A stretch of 64,000 nt of DNA from Gaiellasilicea sp963791905 (GTDB lineage: Bacteria; Actinomycetota; Thermoleophilia; Gaiellales; Gaiellaceae), in NCBI GenBank assembly GCA_963791905.1, contig CAWBTX010000007.1, positions 186,001 through 250,000 of the forward strand. Direction: 5' to 3'. The notes beneath the pieces are model-generated. The model was not told where the DNA came from and did not search any database. It was given only the letters and a program-made list of their open reading frames with translations. Below are positions 33,486 through 42,111 of this stretch, piece after piece. Position 1 is the stretch's first letter. Each line of letters starts with the position of its first letter. The translations under genes were made by a program, and so were the position numbers.

Positions 33486-33507
33486 GCCGGCGCGGTTGTG
33501 CGCCGGC
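33486..33507 (+). terminator. 8-bp GC-rich hairpin after the integrase remnant
   Basis: GCCGGCGC (33486-33493) pairs perfectly with GCGCCGGC (33500-33507) around a 6-base loop, right after the TAG. It may terminate the FIST/kinase transcript. Confidence 0.5.
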
Positions 33508-33765
33508 GATGAAGAGCCTTCAGGCTGCTGCGTTGGCGAGACGTGGGTCGTCGCGCAGGTGTCCGTCTACTCGTCGGTGAGCCCCGCGTTGAGCGTGCAT
33601 CGGCGTGCCAAACTAAGCAATTAGACGCTGCTCACGCGTGGGCATTCAACGCACGCGAACACATGCACGTACCCCTCGGTGACCCCTCACCCATACCTGA
33701 GTGATCGCGTGGTACGGCCGACGGCGCCAGTGACCGAAGGTCGGGTTCAACGCCTGTTGCCGCGT

Positions 33766-34452
33766 TCAGCGAGGCGAAGGTTCGTCGAGACGGTTTGTTT
33801 GGTGTACGTCGGTGAAGAGGCGTGTTTCGTGTGCGAGGACGACTGCCTGGACGCGGTCGCGGAGGTTGAGCTTCTGGAGGATGTGCGTGATGTGGGTCTT
33901 GACGGTCGCGTCGCTGATGTAGAGCTCCTGGCCGATCTCGACGTTGGAGAGTCCGCGCGCGATCAGTCGGAATACGTCGAGCTCGCGATCGGTTAGGTCG
34001 GCGAGCTCTTTTGGTGGCTTGGGGTGCGAGATCTGCGTGAACTTCTCGATCACGCGCTTTGTGATCGCCGGCGAGAGCAGCGCCTCGCCGCCGGCGACGA
34101 CTCGGATCGCCCCGAGCAGCTGGTCCGGTGGGTCGTCTTTGAGCACGAACCCGCTGGCGCCGGCCCGAAGCGCCTCGTAGACGTACTCGTCGAGGTCGAA
34201 CGTCGTCAGGATCAAGATCCGCGCCGCGTCGTCACTTGCGAGGATCCGGCGGGTCGCTTCAAGCCCGTCGAGCTCGGGCATGCGGATGTCCATCAAGACG
34301 ACGTCAGGCCGGAAGCGGGCGGCCTTCTCGATTGCCTCGAGTCCATTGCTAGCCTCGGCGACGACTTCGATGTCGGGCTCGACGGAGAGGAGCATGCGGA
34401 AGCCGGCTCTGACCATCGACTGGTCGTCGGCGACGAGGACGCGGATGCTCAT
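33766..34452 (-). CDS. NarL/LuxR-type response regulator
   Basis: 228 residues. The receiver domain has acidic residues in VLVADDQ, the phospho-acceptor Asp in DVVLMDIRMPELDG, the Thr in ILTTFD and the Lys in GFVLKDDPP. The C-terminal LuxR helix-turn-helix reads LTDRELDVFRLIARGLSNVEIG and ISDATVKTHITHILQKL. The ATG overlaps the stop of the sensor kinase by 4 bases. It is the output partner of that kinase. Confidence 0.95.
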   Translation of the reverse strand: MSIRVLVADDQSMVRAGFRMLLSVEPDIEVVAEASNGLEAIEKAARFRPDVVLMDIRMPELDGLEATRRILASDDAARILILTTFDLDEYVYEALRAGASGFVLKDDPPDQLLGAIRVVAGGEALLSPAITKRVIEKFTQISHPKPPKELADLTDRELDVFRLIARGLSNVEIGQELYISDATVKTHITHILQKLNLRDRVQAVVLAHETRLFTDVHQTNRLDEPSPR

Positions 34453-35660
34453 CGCTGATAACGGTCGATCGGTAGGCGGGCGCTGAGGGCAAAGCCGCCG
34501 GTCGGTGCTGCTCCTGCGTTCATCTCGCCGCCGTAGATGTTCACGCGTTCGCGGATACCGACGAGACCGTGCCCGTGTCCGTTGGTCATCGCGGGGCCGT
34601 TGCCGTCGTCGGCGACTTCAAGCTGCAGCTCGTCCGGGCGATAGCGGACGGTCACGTCGGCGTGGCTGGCGTGGGCATGCTTGAGCGCGTTGGTCAGCCC
34701 TTCTTGCACGATTCGATAGGCCGAGAGGTCGATCGCGCGCGGGAGCGGCACCGCCTCGCCGTACACCTGCAGACGGACAGGGAGGCCAGCGCGAGTGACG
34801 TCTTCGACAAGAGAGTCGAGGGCATCCAGGCCGGGCTGCGGGCCGAGCTCGACGCCGTCGCCCTCGTTGCGCATCGCTCCCAGCAGGCGGCGCATCTCCC
34901 CAAGTGCGGTGCGGCCTGCTTGTTCGACGCGTCCCAGCGCCTCCCTGTCCTCCGCCGGCGCTTGCGGCAGCTTGTGACGAACGGCGCCGACCTGGAGGAC
35001 CATCATGCTCATCGCGTGCGCGACGATGTCGTGCAGCTCGCGAGCGATCCGAGTGCGCTCCTCGGCGACTGCGACCCGTGCCGCGGCCTCTCGCTCCCGC
35101 TCCGCGAAAGCCGCGCGCATTTCCGCCGCCTCTCGCTCCCGTTCGGCGAAGCTCGCCCGCATCTCCGCCGCTTCGGCCTGCTCGGAACGCTCGCGCAGGG
35201 CATAGCCAGCGACCCACGCGACCACGAACCGGAGCGGAACGAAGACACCCAGGCTCACGGTCTGCGGGCCGGGGATGTTGTCGACGACGATCAGGATCCC
35301 TCCCAGCACGATCGCGAGGCCGACTCCTGCCTGCCTGCTGTCGCGCAGGTTTCCGAGCAGGAACGCGGTCGCCAGCCCGACGACGCCGAGGCTGCCAATG
35401 AACGGGATCAACAGTCCGTCGATGAACGAGAGCGCGCTGGCCATCAGCCAGTACGCGGCGGGAGCGGCGAACGGAAAGCGTCGACGGGCGAAGAGCGGCA
35501 GAACAAGGACTGCCACTGCCGGCAGCGAGAACCACAGGCTCGTGGCCGGCGCGCCAGGCGAGTCGCGCCCAATCACGAGCTCGAGCATCCCGGCGATCGC
35601 CATCACCGCGATCAGCAGCTCGAACCAGTATTCACGCGCCAGAGTGCCAGCCCGAGTCAT
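34449..35660 (-). CDS. DesK/NarX-type sensor histidine kinase (HisKA_3)
   Basis: 403 residues. About five transmembrane segments lie in the first 155 residues. A cytoplasmic coiled coil with a duplicated segment follows (AEMRASFAEREREA and AEMRAAFAEREREA). The HisKA_3 dimerisation domain has the phospho-His in RIARELHDIVAHAMSMM, and a HATPase domain follows (NALKHAHASH, DDGNGP, GHGLVGIRERV). The membrane-embedded sensor suggests a membrane or envelope stress signal. It is co-transcribed with the response regulator and divergent from a CPBP protease. Confidence 0.9.
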   Translation of the reverse strand: MTRAGTLAREYWFELLIAVMAIAGMLELVIGRDSPGAPATSLWFSLPAVAVLVLPLFARRRFPFAAPAAYWLMASALSFIDGLLIPFIGSLGVVGLATAFLLGNLRDSRQAGVGLAIVLGGILIVVDNIPGPQTVSLGVFVPLRFVVAWVAGYALRERSEQAEAAEMRASFAEREREAAEMRAAFAEREREAAARVAVAEERTRIARELHDIVAHAMSMMVLQVGAVRHKLPQAPAEDREALGRVEQAGRTALGEMRRLLGAMRNEGDGVELGPQPGLDALDSLVEDVTRAGLPVRLQVYGEAVPLPRAIDLSAYRIVQEGLTNALKHAHASHADVTVRYRPDELQLEVADDGNGPAMTNGHGHGLVGIRERVNIYGGEMNAGAAPTGGFALSARLPIDRYQR

Positions 35661-35704
35661 GCGATGAACCTACTGCAGGCGCGCTGGCGCGGCCTCATAC
35701 CGAG

Positions 35705-35736
35705 GTAGGAGCCGAACTCAGCGCTGAGTAGGAGCC
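35705..35736. promoter_or_regulatory. 14-bp palindrome flanked by direct repeats in the divergent TCS/CPBP promoter region
   Basis: A perfect palindrome ACTCAGCGCTGAGT (35716-35729) is flanked by two GTAGGAGCC direct repeats (35705-35713 and 35728-35736), 23 bases apart. It sits midway between the divergent starts of the sensor kinase (35660) and the CPBP protease (35822). A response-regulator operator controlling both is likely, but this is inference. Confidence 0.5.
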
Positions 35737-35821
35737 ACGACACGGCTTTCCGACGATGTCGCAGCGGGCGACCAGGTCCTAACGTCGGGCCATGCAGTCG
35801 ACCACGCAAAGGAGGGCTTCG

Positions 35822-36622
35822 ATGAACGTCTCGCTCGCACTGCCGCAAGCGCGCTCGCGCGCCGACGCAGCCGTCTCGGTCGAGATCCCGCAATACAGCT
35901 CACGCGCGATCGTCGCGATCTGGGCCGCCGCCGCCCTGCCGATGGCAGCGGCCGCCTGGCTTGTCAGCCCGCTCCTCGCCGACACGTTCGGCGGCGACGG
36001 CATCGTGCCGATGGCGAAGGCGCTCTACGTCTCACTGACGGTCGTCCTCGTCTGGCAGTTCATCCTCGTCGCCGTCCTCGTCCGGCGCGAACAAGGAACG
36101 CTTCGCTGGTCAACAGTTCGCGAAGCCCTCTGGCTCAAGTCACCGCAGAGCCCCCGCAGCGGCCGAGTCGGCGGCCGCGTCTGGCTGATCCTGATCCCCC
36201 TGATCGTCCTGTTCGGTGCCGCGCACGAGCTCGTCCCGACGATCGCCGCCCCCGAGAACCGGGACTTCGCCAACCTCGTCGAATCGGACGCCGGCAAGGA
36301 GTTCCTGAGCGGCGCCTGGGGCTGGTACGCCCTGCTCCTCGTCAGCTTCATCTTCAACACGGTGCTCGGCGAGGAACTCCTGTTCCGCGGCTTCCTGCTT
36401 CCGCGAATGAACGGTGCCTTCGGCCGCGGCGACTGGGTTGCAAACGGCCTCCTCTTCACCGGCTACCACCTGCACGTGCCCTGGGGGATGCCAGGAACGC
36501 TGCTCGACATGTTCTTCATCGCCTACCCGACGAAGCGGTACCGAAGCGCCTGGATCGGGATCGCCGTCCACAGCGCCCAGAGCGTAGTGCTCGCGATCCT
36601 CATCCTCACGCTCGTGATCTAA
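35822..36622 (+). CDS. CPBP-family intramembrane metalloprotease
   Basis: 266 residues with about seven transmembrane segments. The CPBP (Abi) motifs are present: EELLFRGFLL in the first box, then HLHVPWG and a late His in GIAVHSAQS. CPBP proteins include prenyl-protein-processing proteases and bacteriocin self-immunity factors. The start at 35822 has AGGAGGG 7 bases upstream; an ATG at 35792 is less likely. It is divergent from the two-component system and probably its target. Confidence 0.85.
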   Translation: MNVSLALPQARSRADAAVSVEIPQYSSRAIVAIWAAAALPMAAAAWLVSPLLADTFGGDGIVPMAKALYVSLTVVLVWQFILVAVLVRREQGTLRWSTVREALWLKSPQSPRSGRVGGRVWLILIPLIVLFGAAHELVPTIAAPENRDFANLVESDAGKEFLSGAWGWYALLLVSFIFNTVLGEELLFRGFLLPRMNGAFGRGDWVANGLLFTGYHLHVPWGMPGTLLDMFFIAYPTKRYRSAWIGIAVHSAQSVVLAILILTLVI

Positions 36623-36644
36623 GACGCGTCACGCTGGAGAAGCA

Positions 36645-36672
36645 TGCGGCTCGCGTTCTAGAGCGAGCCGCA
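36645..36672 (+). terminator. 10-bp hairpin after the CPBP gene
   Basis: TGCGGCTCGC (36645-36654) pairs perfectly with GCGAGCCGCA (36663-36672), loop 8 bases, 22 bases past the stop. Confidence 0.6.
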
Positions 36673-37178
36673 CGCGGTAGCCCCTGGTAAACCCGTCTCT
36701 CCATCCCGGCCCGTGACCAAATTTGGCCACTTTCGACCCTGCGCGTTTCTGGAAGGGTCGACCGGACGCCCGCGCCCTTCAGCATCGCGTACGTGCCAGA
36801 CCGTTCCGGCTCGACTCCGCTCACGGCGCGAAGCAGCTCCGGCCGCGGCGACTCAAGCATGTGGAGATCGCCGGAACCGCGCACAGCGGAAGCCTACGAC
36901 GCCACTGCGTACAGCGGCTCGAATCGGCACGCCCGGCCGGCTTCCGGCCGCGGCCCCGTCCCGCTCCTGCCTCGCGCTCGCGGCCCTCGCTGCTCCTCGT
37001 AGAGCGCCTCTTCCAGCGCGGCACCGGGCGCGCCAGCGGCCCTAAACTCTGCGCACTCCCTCGCAGTCGTGCGGGCGATTCCAACAGCAAACCAAAGGTC
37101 GTGACGACCACACTCTCCCGCCACCAGCCGATCGCACGCACTCGCCTCGCGTCGAACCTGACCGCCTAGCGTCGCCAC
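36673..37178. other. intergenic region without a recognised gene
   Basis: About 500 bases between the CPBP terminator and the secreted hypothetical gene. Open frames here have arginine-rich, low-complexity products typical of antisense reading in GC-rich DNA. No repeat or RNA gene was recognised. Confidence 0.4.
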
Positions 37179-38150
37179 GTGGGTCGTAGCGGTCGTCTCC
37201 TCCTCTTCCTCGGCACCGGTGCGGCGACGATCGCGGCCGTCGGACTCACGGCGCCCACGTTGGCAACAGCACCGTCGCGGCCGGCTGCTACGAGCGCTGC
37301 CGCGCCGGAGCCGGTCTATAGACCGACTGAGGTCGCAGCGACAGTCGCCCCGCCAGAGCCAACGCGAGAAGCCGTGCCGCAGCGTCCACCACTGCCGCTG
37401 GAAGAATTCTGGCAGGGCGCAGGAGTGATCGTCGGCGACAGCCGCCGCTTCCCGGCCGAACGAGCACCGATGCTTGCCCGCTACGGCTTCCGCTGGGTGG
37501 CGGTCAAGGTTCACCACGGGCTCCCATACGACTCGCTCAACGGGCGCGAGCTTGCACGCGGCTGGGCGGATGGCTTCCGGGCCGCCGGGCTCGCGGTCTG
37601 TGGCTGGGGCGCTCTCGACGCGAATCCCTATCGGGAAGCTCTGCGTGTGGCAGCGCTCGTTCGTCGATTCGAGCTGGACTGCTATATCGCCGATGCCGAG
37701 GAGGCGTACATGGGCGTCGGCTACGGCGGCGATCCTGGCCGCTCCCGCGTCTTCGTCGACAGCTTCCGCAAGGAGTTGCCGGACTTGCCCGCGGCAGTGA
37801 CGACGATGGGGGCGGCGGTCGCGCCCTGGGTATACCCGTTCGACTACGTACCCTGGCGCGAGCACGGCTTCGCGCTGATGCCGCAGGCTTACCTCTCGAT
37901 CGATCCGAGCTACGCGCCCCGCTTGACACTCGATCACGCCGTTCGGGCCGGCTTTCCGGCGGAGCGGGTGCATCCGATGATCGGGGTCGGCTGGTCGCAG
38001 GGCCGGCGAATCCACTCCGGCAGCGACTACGCCTGGCGGCTGGCACAGGCTGGAATGACCGGCTTCTCCGTCTTCCTGGGCGAGACGACGACCGACGCCG
38101 ACTTCGAGCTGCTCGGCGAGGCGATCAAGCGCGATCGCGTCGCGAGCTAA
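37179..38150 (+). CDS. secreted hypothetical protein
   Basis: 323 residues from a GTG start. A signal peptide (LLLFLGTGAATIAAVGLTAP) and a Pro/Ala-rich linker are followed by a ~240-residue globular domain. Its pattern (YGFRWVAVKVHHG, GWADGFRAAGLAVCGWG, DCYIADAEEAYMG, GFALMPQAYLSIDPSY, GMTGFSVFLGETTTD) suggests a TIM barrel of the glycosidase type, with an acidic pair in ADAEE. No defined family is recognised and no reaction is assigned. Confidence 0.6.
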   Translation: MGRSGRLLLFLGTGAATIAAVGLTAPTLATAPSRPAATSAAAPEPVYRPTEVAATVAPPEPTREAVPQRPPLPLEEFWQGAGVIVGDSRRFPAERAPMLARYGFRWVAVKVHHGLPYDSLNGRELARGWADGFRAAGLAVCGWGALDANPYREALRVAALVRRFELDCYIADAEEAYMGVGYGGDPGRSRVFVDSFRKELPDLPAAVTTMGAAVAPWVYPFDYVPWREHGFALMPQAYLSIDPSYAPRLTLDHAVRAGFPAERVHPMIGVGWSQGRRIHSGSDYAWRLAQAGMTGFSVFLGETTTDADFELLGEAIKRDRVAS

Positions 38151-38339
38151 ACACCACCGGGCCGACCGAAGCAGGTTACGCTCAGGACCATCACGGTGCC
38201 CGCGATCACGATCGGCAGCGACTTCGAGGGCATCGGCCACAGGGTTCCGCATTCGCGGGCGGTGAGCTCGGCGAGCAGGACGGACCGCGCGTCGATCGCG
38301 CGCCTGAATCTCACTGGGGTGATGGCTGGGCCGTAACAC

Positions 38340-38353
38340 CGAACATATGTTCC
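38340..38353. promoter_or_regulatory. LexA (SOS) box
   Basis: CGAACATATGTTCC matches the Gram-positive/actinobacterial LexA consensus CGAAC-N4-GTTCG at 13 of 14 positions, including the favoured ATAT centre. No DNA-repair gene adjoins it: to the left is a short minus-strand frame (38147-38356) of doubtful coding value, and to the right is the end of a VOC gene. It may be a leftover promoter of a lost SOS gene. Confidence 0.5.
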
Positions 38354-38385
38354 CATGCCCCGGTGCAGCGACAGAGCGCGAACGG

Positions 38386-38736
38386 TTAAAGCTCGATCAC
38401 ATTCCCGTCCGGGTCAGCGATGTACAGGTACGAAACGCCGGGTGCGTGCTCGCCGCGTTCAGCAAGCGTCCCGCCGGCGCGCTCGACTTCGACAACCGCC
38501 GTGTCCAGATCTTCTCCCTCGGCAAGGCTGATGCCAACATGCGGCGGATTCCGCTCTCCCTCAGAACGAGCGTCGAGCGCAACTACACCACCAGCGGGAA
38601 GAGAAACGAAGATCAGCTGGTCGGCGACGCGAAACGCCTCGCGAGCACCGAACACGTCGCCGTAGAAGCGGGCAGCGCGCTCGACATCATCGACGTGGAG
38701 GTGAATGTGATCGATGGAGCCCGTCCGGATCATCAA
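38386..38736 (-). CDS. VOC-family (glyoxalase-like) protein
   Basis: 116 residues with two beta-alpha-beta-beta-beta modules: IDHIHLHVDDVERAARFYGD and GVSYLYIADPDGNVIEL. Metal ligands are possible at the His in DHIHL and the terminal Glu. The superfamily includes glyoxalase I, dioxygenases and antibiotic-binding proteins; the substrate is unknown. The GAGGAGCG-type ribosome site lies just before the ATG. A 22-base motif shared with the next gene's upstream region lies ~50 bases upstream. Confidence 0.85.
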   Translation of the reverse strand: MMIRTGSIDHIHLHVDDVERAARFYGDVFGAREAFRVADQLIFVSLPAGGVVALDARSEGERNPPHVGISLAEGEDLDTAVVEVERAGGTLAERGEHAPGVSYLYIADPDGNVIEL

Positions 38737-38786
38737 GCGCTCCTCAAAGCGTAGATCCAGCTCGTCGCGCCGAGGGCACCGTTTTG

Positions 38787-38809
38787 CCCTATTGATCCAC
38801 GCTACTCAG
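38787..38809 (-). repeat. conserved upstream motif, copy 1
   Basis: CCTATTGATCCACGCTACTC on the plus strand is nearly the same as 39479-39501 (about 19 of 23 bases, one gap). Each copy lies upstream of a minus-strand gene (VOC protein here). It may be a shared promoter or operator, or a duplication scar. Confidence 0.4.
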
Positions 38810-38863
38810 CGCGGCAGGTCATCCGAGCGATGTCAGGCGAGAGCACGCTGGCCCAGCTGAGGT

Positions 38864-39397
38864 TCACGTTGCGTGACCAAGCCATTCCGTGACTTGTCGC
38901 GCTGCCTCCTCCACGCCGATTGCGCTGGTGTCCAACGTCAGGTCTGAGGAGGGAATGCTGCCCATCGCTTCCGCGGTCGTCTCGTAGTGACTCGCGAGGA
39001 AGGTCGGATCGCGCGAAAGTCCCCGACTCGGATCTGCATTCGCGCGCTCCAGCGCCACCTCGAACGGCACCCGGAGCGTGACGATCCGCGGCGCGGTCAC
39101 CGGCGGTAGTGCATTGGTGAACACGGTGCGTTGTTGAGATGTCAAGAACTCACCTTCGACAACGACCAGCACGCCTTCTGCCAGGAGAACGCCGGCGATT
39201 TGTGCGGCTAGCTGGCGAGCGTGCGTCCATTTGGCTTGGTTCGCCTTGGGGCCGCGCGCGGGGTCGAGCATCTCGTAGATCACGTCGAGATCGATCACGG
39301 CAGTGCTCGTCCCATCTCGCTGAAGCTCACGAGCGACTCCACACGCAACCGTCGACTTGCCACTTGCGATTTGACCGCTGACGACGACAAGCACCAT
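38864..39397 (-). CDS. P-loop AAA-type small-molecule kinase
   Basis: 177 residues. A Walker A (VVSGQIASGKST) is at the N-terminus, followed by IDLDVIYEML, VVEGEFLTSQQ and a lid-like region (ADPSRGLSRDPTFLASHYET). The size and layout are those of AAA_33/chloramphenicol-phosphotransferase-like or gluconate-kinase-like enzymes. The substrate is unknown. The ATG at 39397 gives the canonical lead (MVLVVVSGQ). Confidence 0.75.
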   Translation of the reverse strand: MVLVVVSGQIASGKSTVACGVARELQRDGTSTAVIDLDVIYEMLDPARGPKANQAKWTHARQLAAQIAGVLLAEGVLVVVEGEFLTSQQRTVFTNALPPVTAPRIVTLRVPFEVALERANADPSRGLSRDPTFLASHYETTAEAMGSIPSSDLTLDTSAIGVEEAARQVTEWLGHAT

Positions 39398-39478
39398 CAC
39401 ATCCTGACGCGCGGCACCTGGGTCGTCACGGGACCGTGAACGCTGGCCCACCGCACTGCTACGGCGAGTGTGTTCTGG

Positions 39479-39501
39479 CCTATTAGTTCCACGCTACTTA
39501 G
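39479..39501 (-). repeat. conserved upstream motif, copy 2
   Basis: CCTATTAGTTCCACGCTACT, related to the copy at 38787-38809. It lies about 80 bases upstream of the P-loop kinase start. Confidence 0.4.
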
Positions 39502-39579
39502 GGAGTGGCGGCCTGGCGTGCGCGAGTGTTCGCAAGTGTCCCCTGATCCGGGTCGACCTGCACAGCTGCCTGCGGGCGC

Positions 39580-40029
39580 CTACGTGCGCGCGTCGTACTC
39601 GACGCTGCCGAACGGCCAGTCGGACGCGAGCCACTCGCTCACGGCGCGCCAGAGCGGAACGTCCAGCCGCGCGTGGCTTGCCCGTACCCAGGAGAGCACA
39701 CGCGCGTCGTAGTCGCTGTCGGGCAGCGGGTAGATGTAGACGCACCCGATCACGTCGCGGCTCGGCGCATCGAGCACCGTGTACGTGAACCCGGTCCGGT
39801 TGCGGAAGTCGTCGGCATGGCGCTGCAGGTCTGTCCGATTCTCGTCCGGCGTCATCTCCCGCGGCCAGCTGCTGTCCGCCCACCCGGGTGTTGCGCGGAT
39901 GTACTCCATTGACGAGGTCCACGCGTCGTAGTCCTGGTCGTTGTGCTCGGGGCCTAGCGGCTCGAGCACGAACTGCGACGTTTCAAGCCGCCGGGGGACG
40001 TAGAAGTCGCGCGGAACGAACTCGTCCAC
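39580..40029 (-). CDS. GNAT-family acetyltransferase
   Basis: About 149 residues. The pattern matches the GNAT subgroup with an N-terminal FVLEPLGPEHNDQDYDAW, the middle strand DVIGCVYIYPLPD and the C-terminal WLASDWPFGSVEY. The classical acetyl-CoA loop is weak, as in this subgroup. The acceptor is unknown. The GTG at 40029 is the chosen start. Confidence 0.65.
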   Translation of the reverse strand: MDEFVPRDFYVPRRLETSQFVLEPLGPEHNDQDYDAWTSSMEYIRATPGWADSSWPREMTPDENRTDLQRHADDFRNRTGFTYTVLDAPSRDVIGCVYIYPLPDSDYDARVLSWVRASHARLDVPLWRAVSEWLASDWPFGSVEYDART

Positions 40030-40386
40030 ACAAACGATCGTAGAACGTCGGCCCACGCGGAGCCGGGCAGGCGAGTCGTCACCTCGGCCAGTGTTCGCGA
40101 ATGCACCCCGAGCGCCGCGGGCTGTGAGGCGTTGAAGGTTCCGCGTCGTCAGCGATGGACTTTCTGCGCTTCAACGAAGCGATGTTCGGCGAGCTCTTGG
40201 ATGACCTTGAATCCCCATGTGCTTTGGACTTGGCAGCGTTCGTGCCTCATCGAGTGTTGCTGGGCGGAGGCGCGTTGCTCCTTCGCAGAGCGAGACCGTT
40301 CCCCCGGCGCGGTGAGTTACTTCGATCCGCGCTCGACGTGCGCGTCGTGCAGCGTTAGGTGCGCTCTGTCGATTGGCAAGTGCTGT
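40030..40386. other. intergenic region without a firm gene
   Basis: A plus-strand stretch around 40300-40420 reads like SYFDPRSTCASC, faintly reminiscent of a transposase zinc ribbon, but nothing around it supports a gene. No RNA gene is seen. Confidence 0.3.
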
Positions 40387-41157
40387 TCAGACCGCTCGAA
40401 CTTCGGCAAGCCGCTTGGCTGCGAACTCGTCGGTCCCGCTGGGGTCCCAGCAGGCGGCGGCTTCCCATGCGGCGTATGCTTGCGCGGCAAGGTCGTGCGT
40501 GTCGTCGTCGAGACCGGCGGCGTTGTGTGGCAACACCAGGTCGAGGTCGGGGACGTCGACGTGCGATTCGTCCCAGTCGATCAGCGCGACCCGATCCGCG
40601 GTCATGCGGATGTTGTCCGGGTTGGGGTCGCCGTGGACGACGCACCGCTCTCGTCCGGTGAGCCGCGCCCACGCCGCTCGGCATCGAACGACACCCTCAG
40701 GCGGCATCGCGCCGAGGTCGATCTTCGTCCCGGTTTCCGCATGCAGGAGGTCGGTCGACGATCGCCAGCCCGGGCGTTGGAGCCAGCCGTGCGTCAGTCG
40801 GTGCAGCTGGCGGAGTGTGTCGGCGACGCGACGCCAATCGGCCTCCGTTTCGGGCGGCCCGCCCTCCACGTAGGTCATCACGACCAGACCGTCGGCGAAA
40901 GGCCGACCGTCGGTGGTCGGGATCGGCACCGGCACCGTCATCCCTTCACGGTCGAGGTGTCGCAACAGCTCGGTCTCCCACGAGAGGTCGGCGTCGCTGC
41001 GCCTGCCGAGCCGACCGACGGCGAGCTGCCCGTCGACGCGCACGCTCCACACCTCGTTGACGCCCACTCCGCCAGTGAGCGGTTCGATACGGGCGACGTC
41101 GTCACCCCACTGACCGAGTGCCTCCCATCCCACGACCACATCTTTGCGGAGGGTCAT
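40387..41157 (-). CDS. aminoglycoside-phosphotransferase-family (APH) kinase
   Basis: 256 residues. Protein-kinase-like fold with the catalytic loop CVVHGDPNPDNIR and the metal-binding ALIDWDESHVDVPDLDL, the two hallmarks of the APH family. An N-terminal lobe (GGVGVNEVWSVRVDGQLAVGR) is present. The family phosphorylates antibiotics, choline, homoserine and other alcohols, so a resistance function cannot be claimed. Confidence 0.85.
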   Translation of the reverse strand: MTLRKDVVVGWEALGQWGDDVARIEPLTGGVGVNEVWSVRVDGQLAVGRLGRRSDADLSWETELLRHLDREGMTVPVPIPTTDGRPFADGLVVMTYVEGGPPETEADWRRVADTLRQLHRLTHGWLQRPGWRSSTDLLHAETGTKIDLGAMPPEGVVRCRAAWARLTGRERCVVHGDPNPDNIRMTADRVALIDWDESHVDVPDLDLVLPHNAAGLDDDTHDLAAQAYAAWEAAACWDPSGTDEFAAKRLAEVRAV

Positions 41158-41387
41158 GAAGCGCTCGACGGCTGCTCGGCGAGTGACAGCGCAGCGCTAC
41201 GGCATCGGGAGCCCGATGCTCAACGACTGCTGCCGGGCTACAAGACGGCCCGCTGGGCGAGCCGACTGTTGGTTGGGAGGGTAGTCGGAGATAAAGACTC
41301 TGTTGTGAGAGGTCGGATGCGTCCGCGAACTCTGCCCCGGGCCCCGCGTCGGCGACTGCGTCCATGTGACTTAGCATGCGGCCGTGC

Positions 41388-41605
41388 GTGAGTAAGCGCC
41401 TGGTCTTTGGCATTGGGAGGCACCGCACCCGGACTGGTCGGGGCCGGGGAACGAGGCGCTTCGCCAGCGCCTTGCGGCGATCGCTGAGACGCCGAGTAAG
41501 GCGGGAGTGGTTTCGTCCTACGCGATCGACAACGGCGATCAGGTGCTGCTGTTCGATCCGCTGGCTGCGCCGAGAGAGATCATCGAGCTTGCGGCCGACC
41601 TGCAC
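41388..41605 (+). pseudogene. N-terminal remnant of an MBL-fold protein
   Basis: A frame containing GLWHWEAPHPDWSGPG and VVSSYAIDNGDQVLLFDPLA matches the start of metallo-beta-lactamase-fold proteins of the kind with an unusual PHPDW lead. An in-frame TAA interrupts the first few codons, and the similarity ends abruptly near 41600 at ELAADL. There the sequence joins an unrelated minus-strand zinc-ribbon remnant. The metal-binding HxHxDH part is absent. Confidence 0.5.
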
Positions 41606-41878
41606 TGCCGCCGGCCACGGTCGAACGCGTCGGCGGGCTTCTCGAGCTTGCACACGCGGCAGGTCTTCCGACCCGTGGATAGGTCCGACGACGGGGGATC
41701 GTTTGGACCGTGGAGACGGTCGGGCGCGGGCCTCGAGCTCGGCCTCGAGCAGCGAGGCGACCAGGCGTTGCAGGTCGGCGTCGACGGCCTCGCGGACGAG
41801 CTCGGCGACCGGGCCGTTGCGCTGCTCGAGCTGGGCCGCGACAGCGGCGCTGACGCGAGCCTCGAGCGTCTGCGGCAC
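41606..41878 (-). pseudogene. frameshifted remnant of a small zinc-ribbon protein
   Basis: It begins at a GTG (41878) with PQTLEARVSAAVAAQLEQ and VAELVREAVDADLQRLV. After a shift near a C-run (~41690) it continues in another frame as STGRKTCRVCKLEKPADAF and RRQCRS, a CxxC...C ribbon whose last cysteine is cut off at the junction with the MBL remnant. Such proteins occur on phages and other mobile elements. Decay or a sequencing error could explain the shift. Confidence 0.4.
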
Positions 41879-42111
41879 CCGGTCGGTCTAGGCGACGGCG
41901 GCGCGACCGTGCCCCCACGAGAGCGCCACCGTCGCCATGGACCGCTGCCGGGCCGCCGCGGCGGCGGTCACCAGTACGTCCGCCGAGCGGCCTCAAACTT
42001 GCGGTCCCTGCACGTAGTAACGGGCCGTGTGGCGAGCGGAACGCCTAGGCGCTTGCCACGCCTCCCGGCCCACTGTGATTCTTCTGCGGCGCGGCCGCCG
42101 GCGTTAGACGC

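Noticed and set aside
36894..38339. Long minus-strand open frame opposite the secreted hypothetical gene
   Set aside because: Its product is Arg/Ala-rich without recognisable motifs, and the plus-strand frame has a signal peptide and a globular pattern. It is an antisense shadow of GC-rich coding.
40300..40420. Possible transposase zinc ribbon (YFDPRSTCASC)
   Set aside because: No CxxC partner pair, no catalytic residues and no inverted repeats around it.
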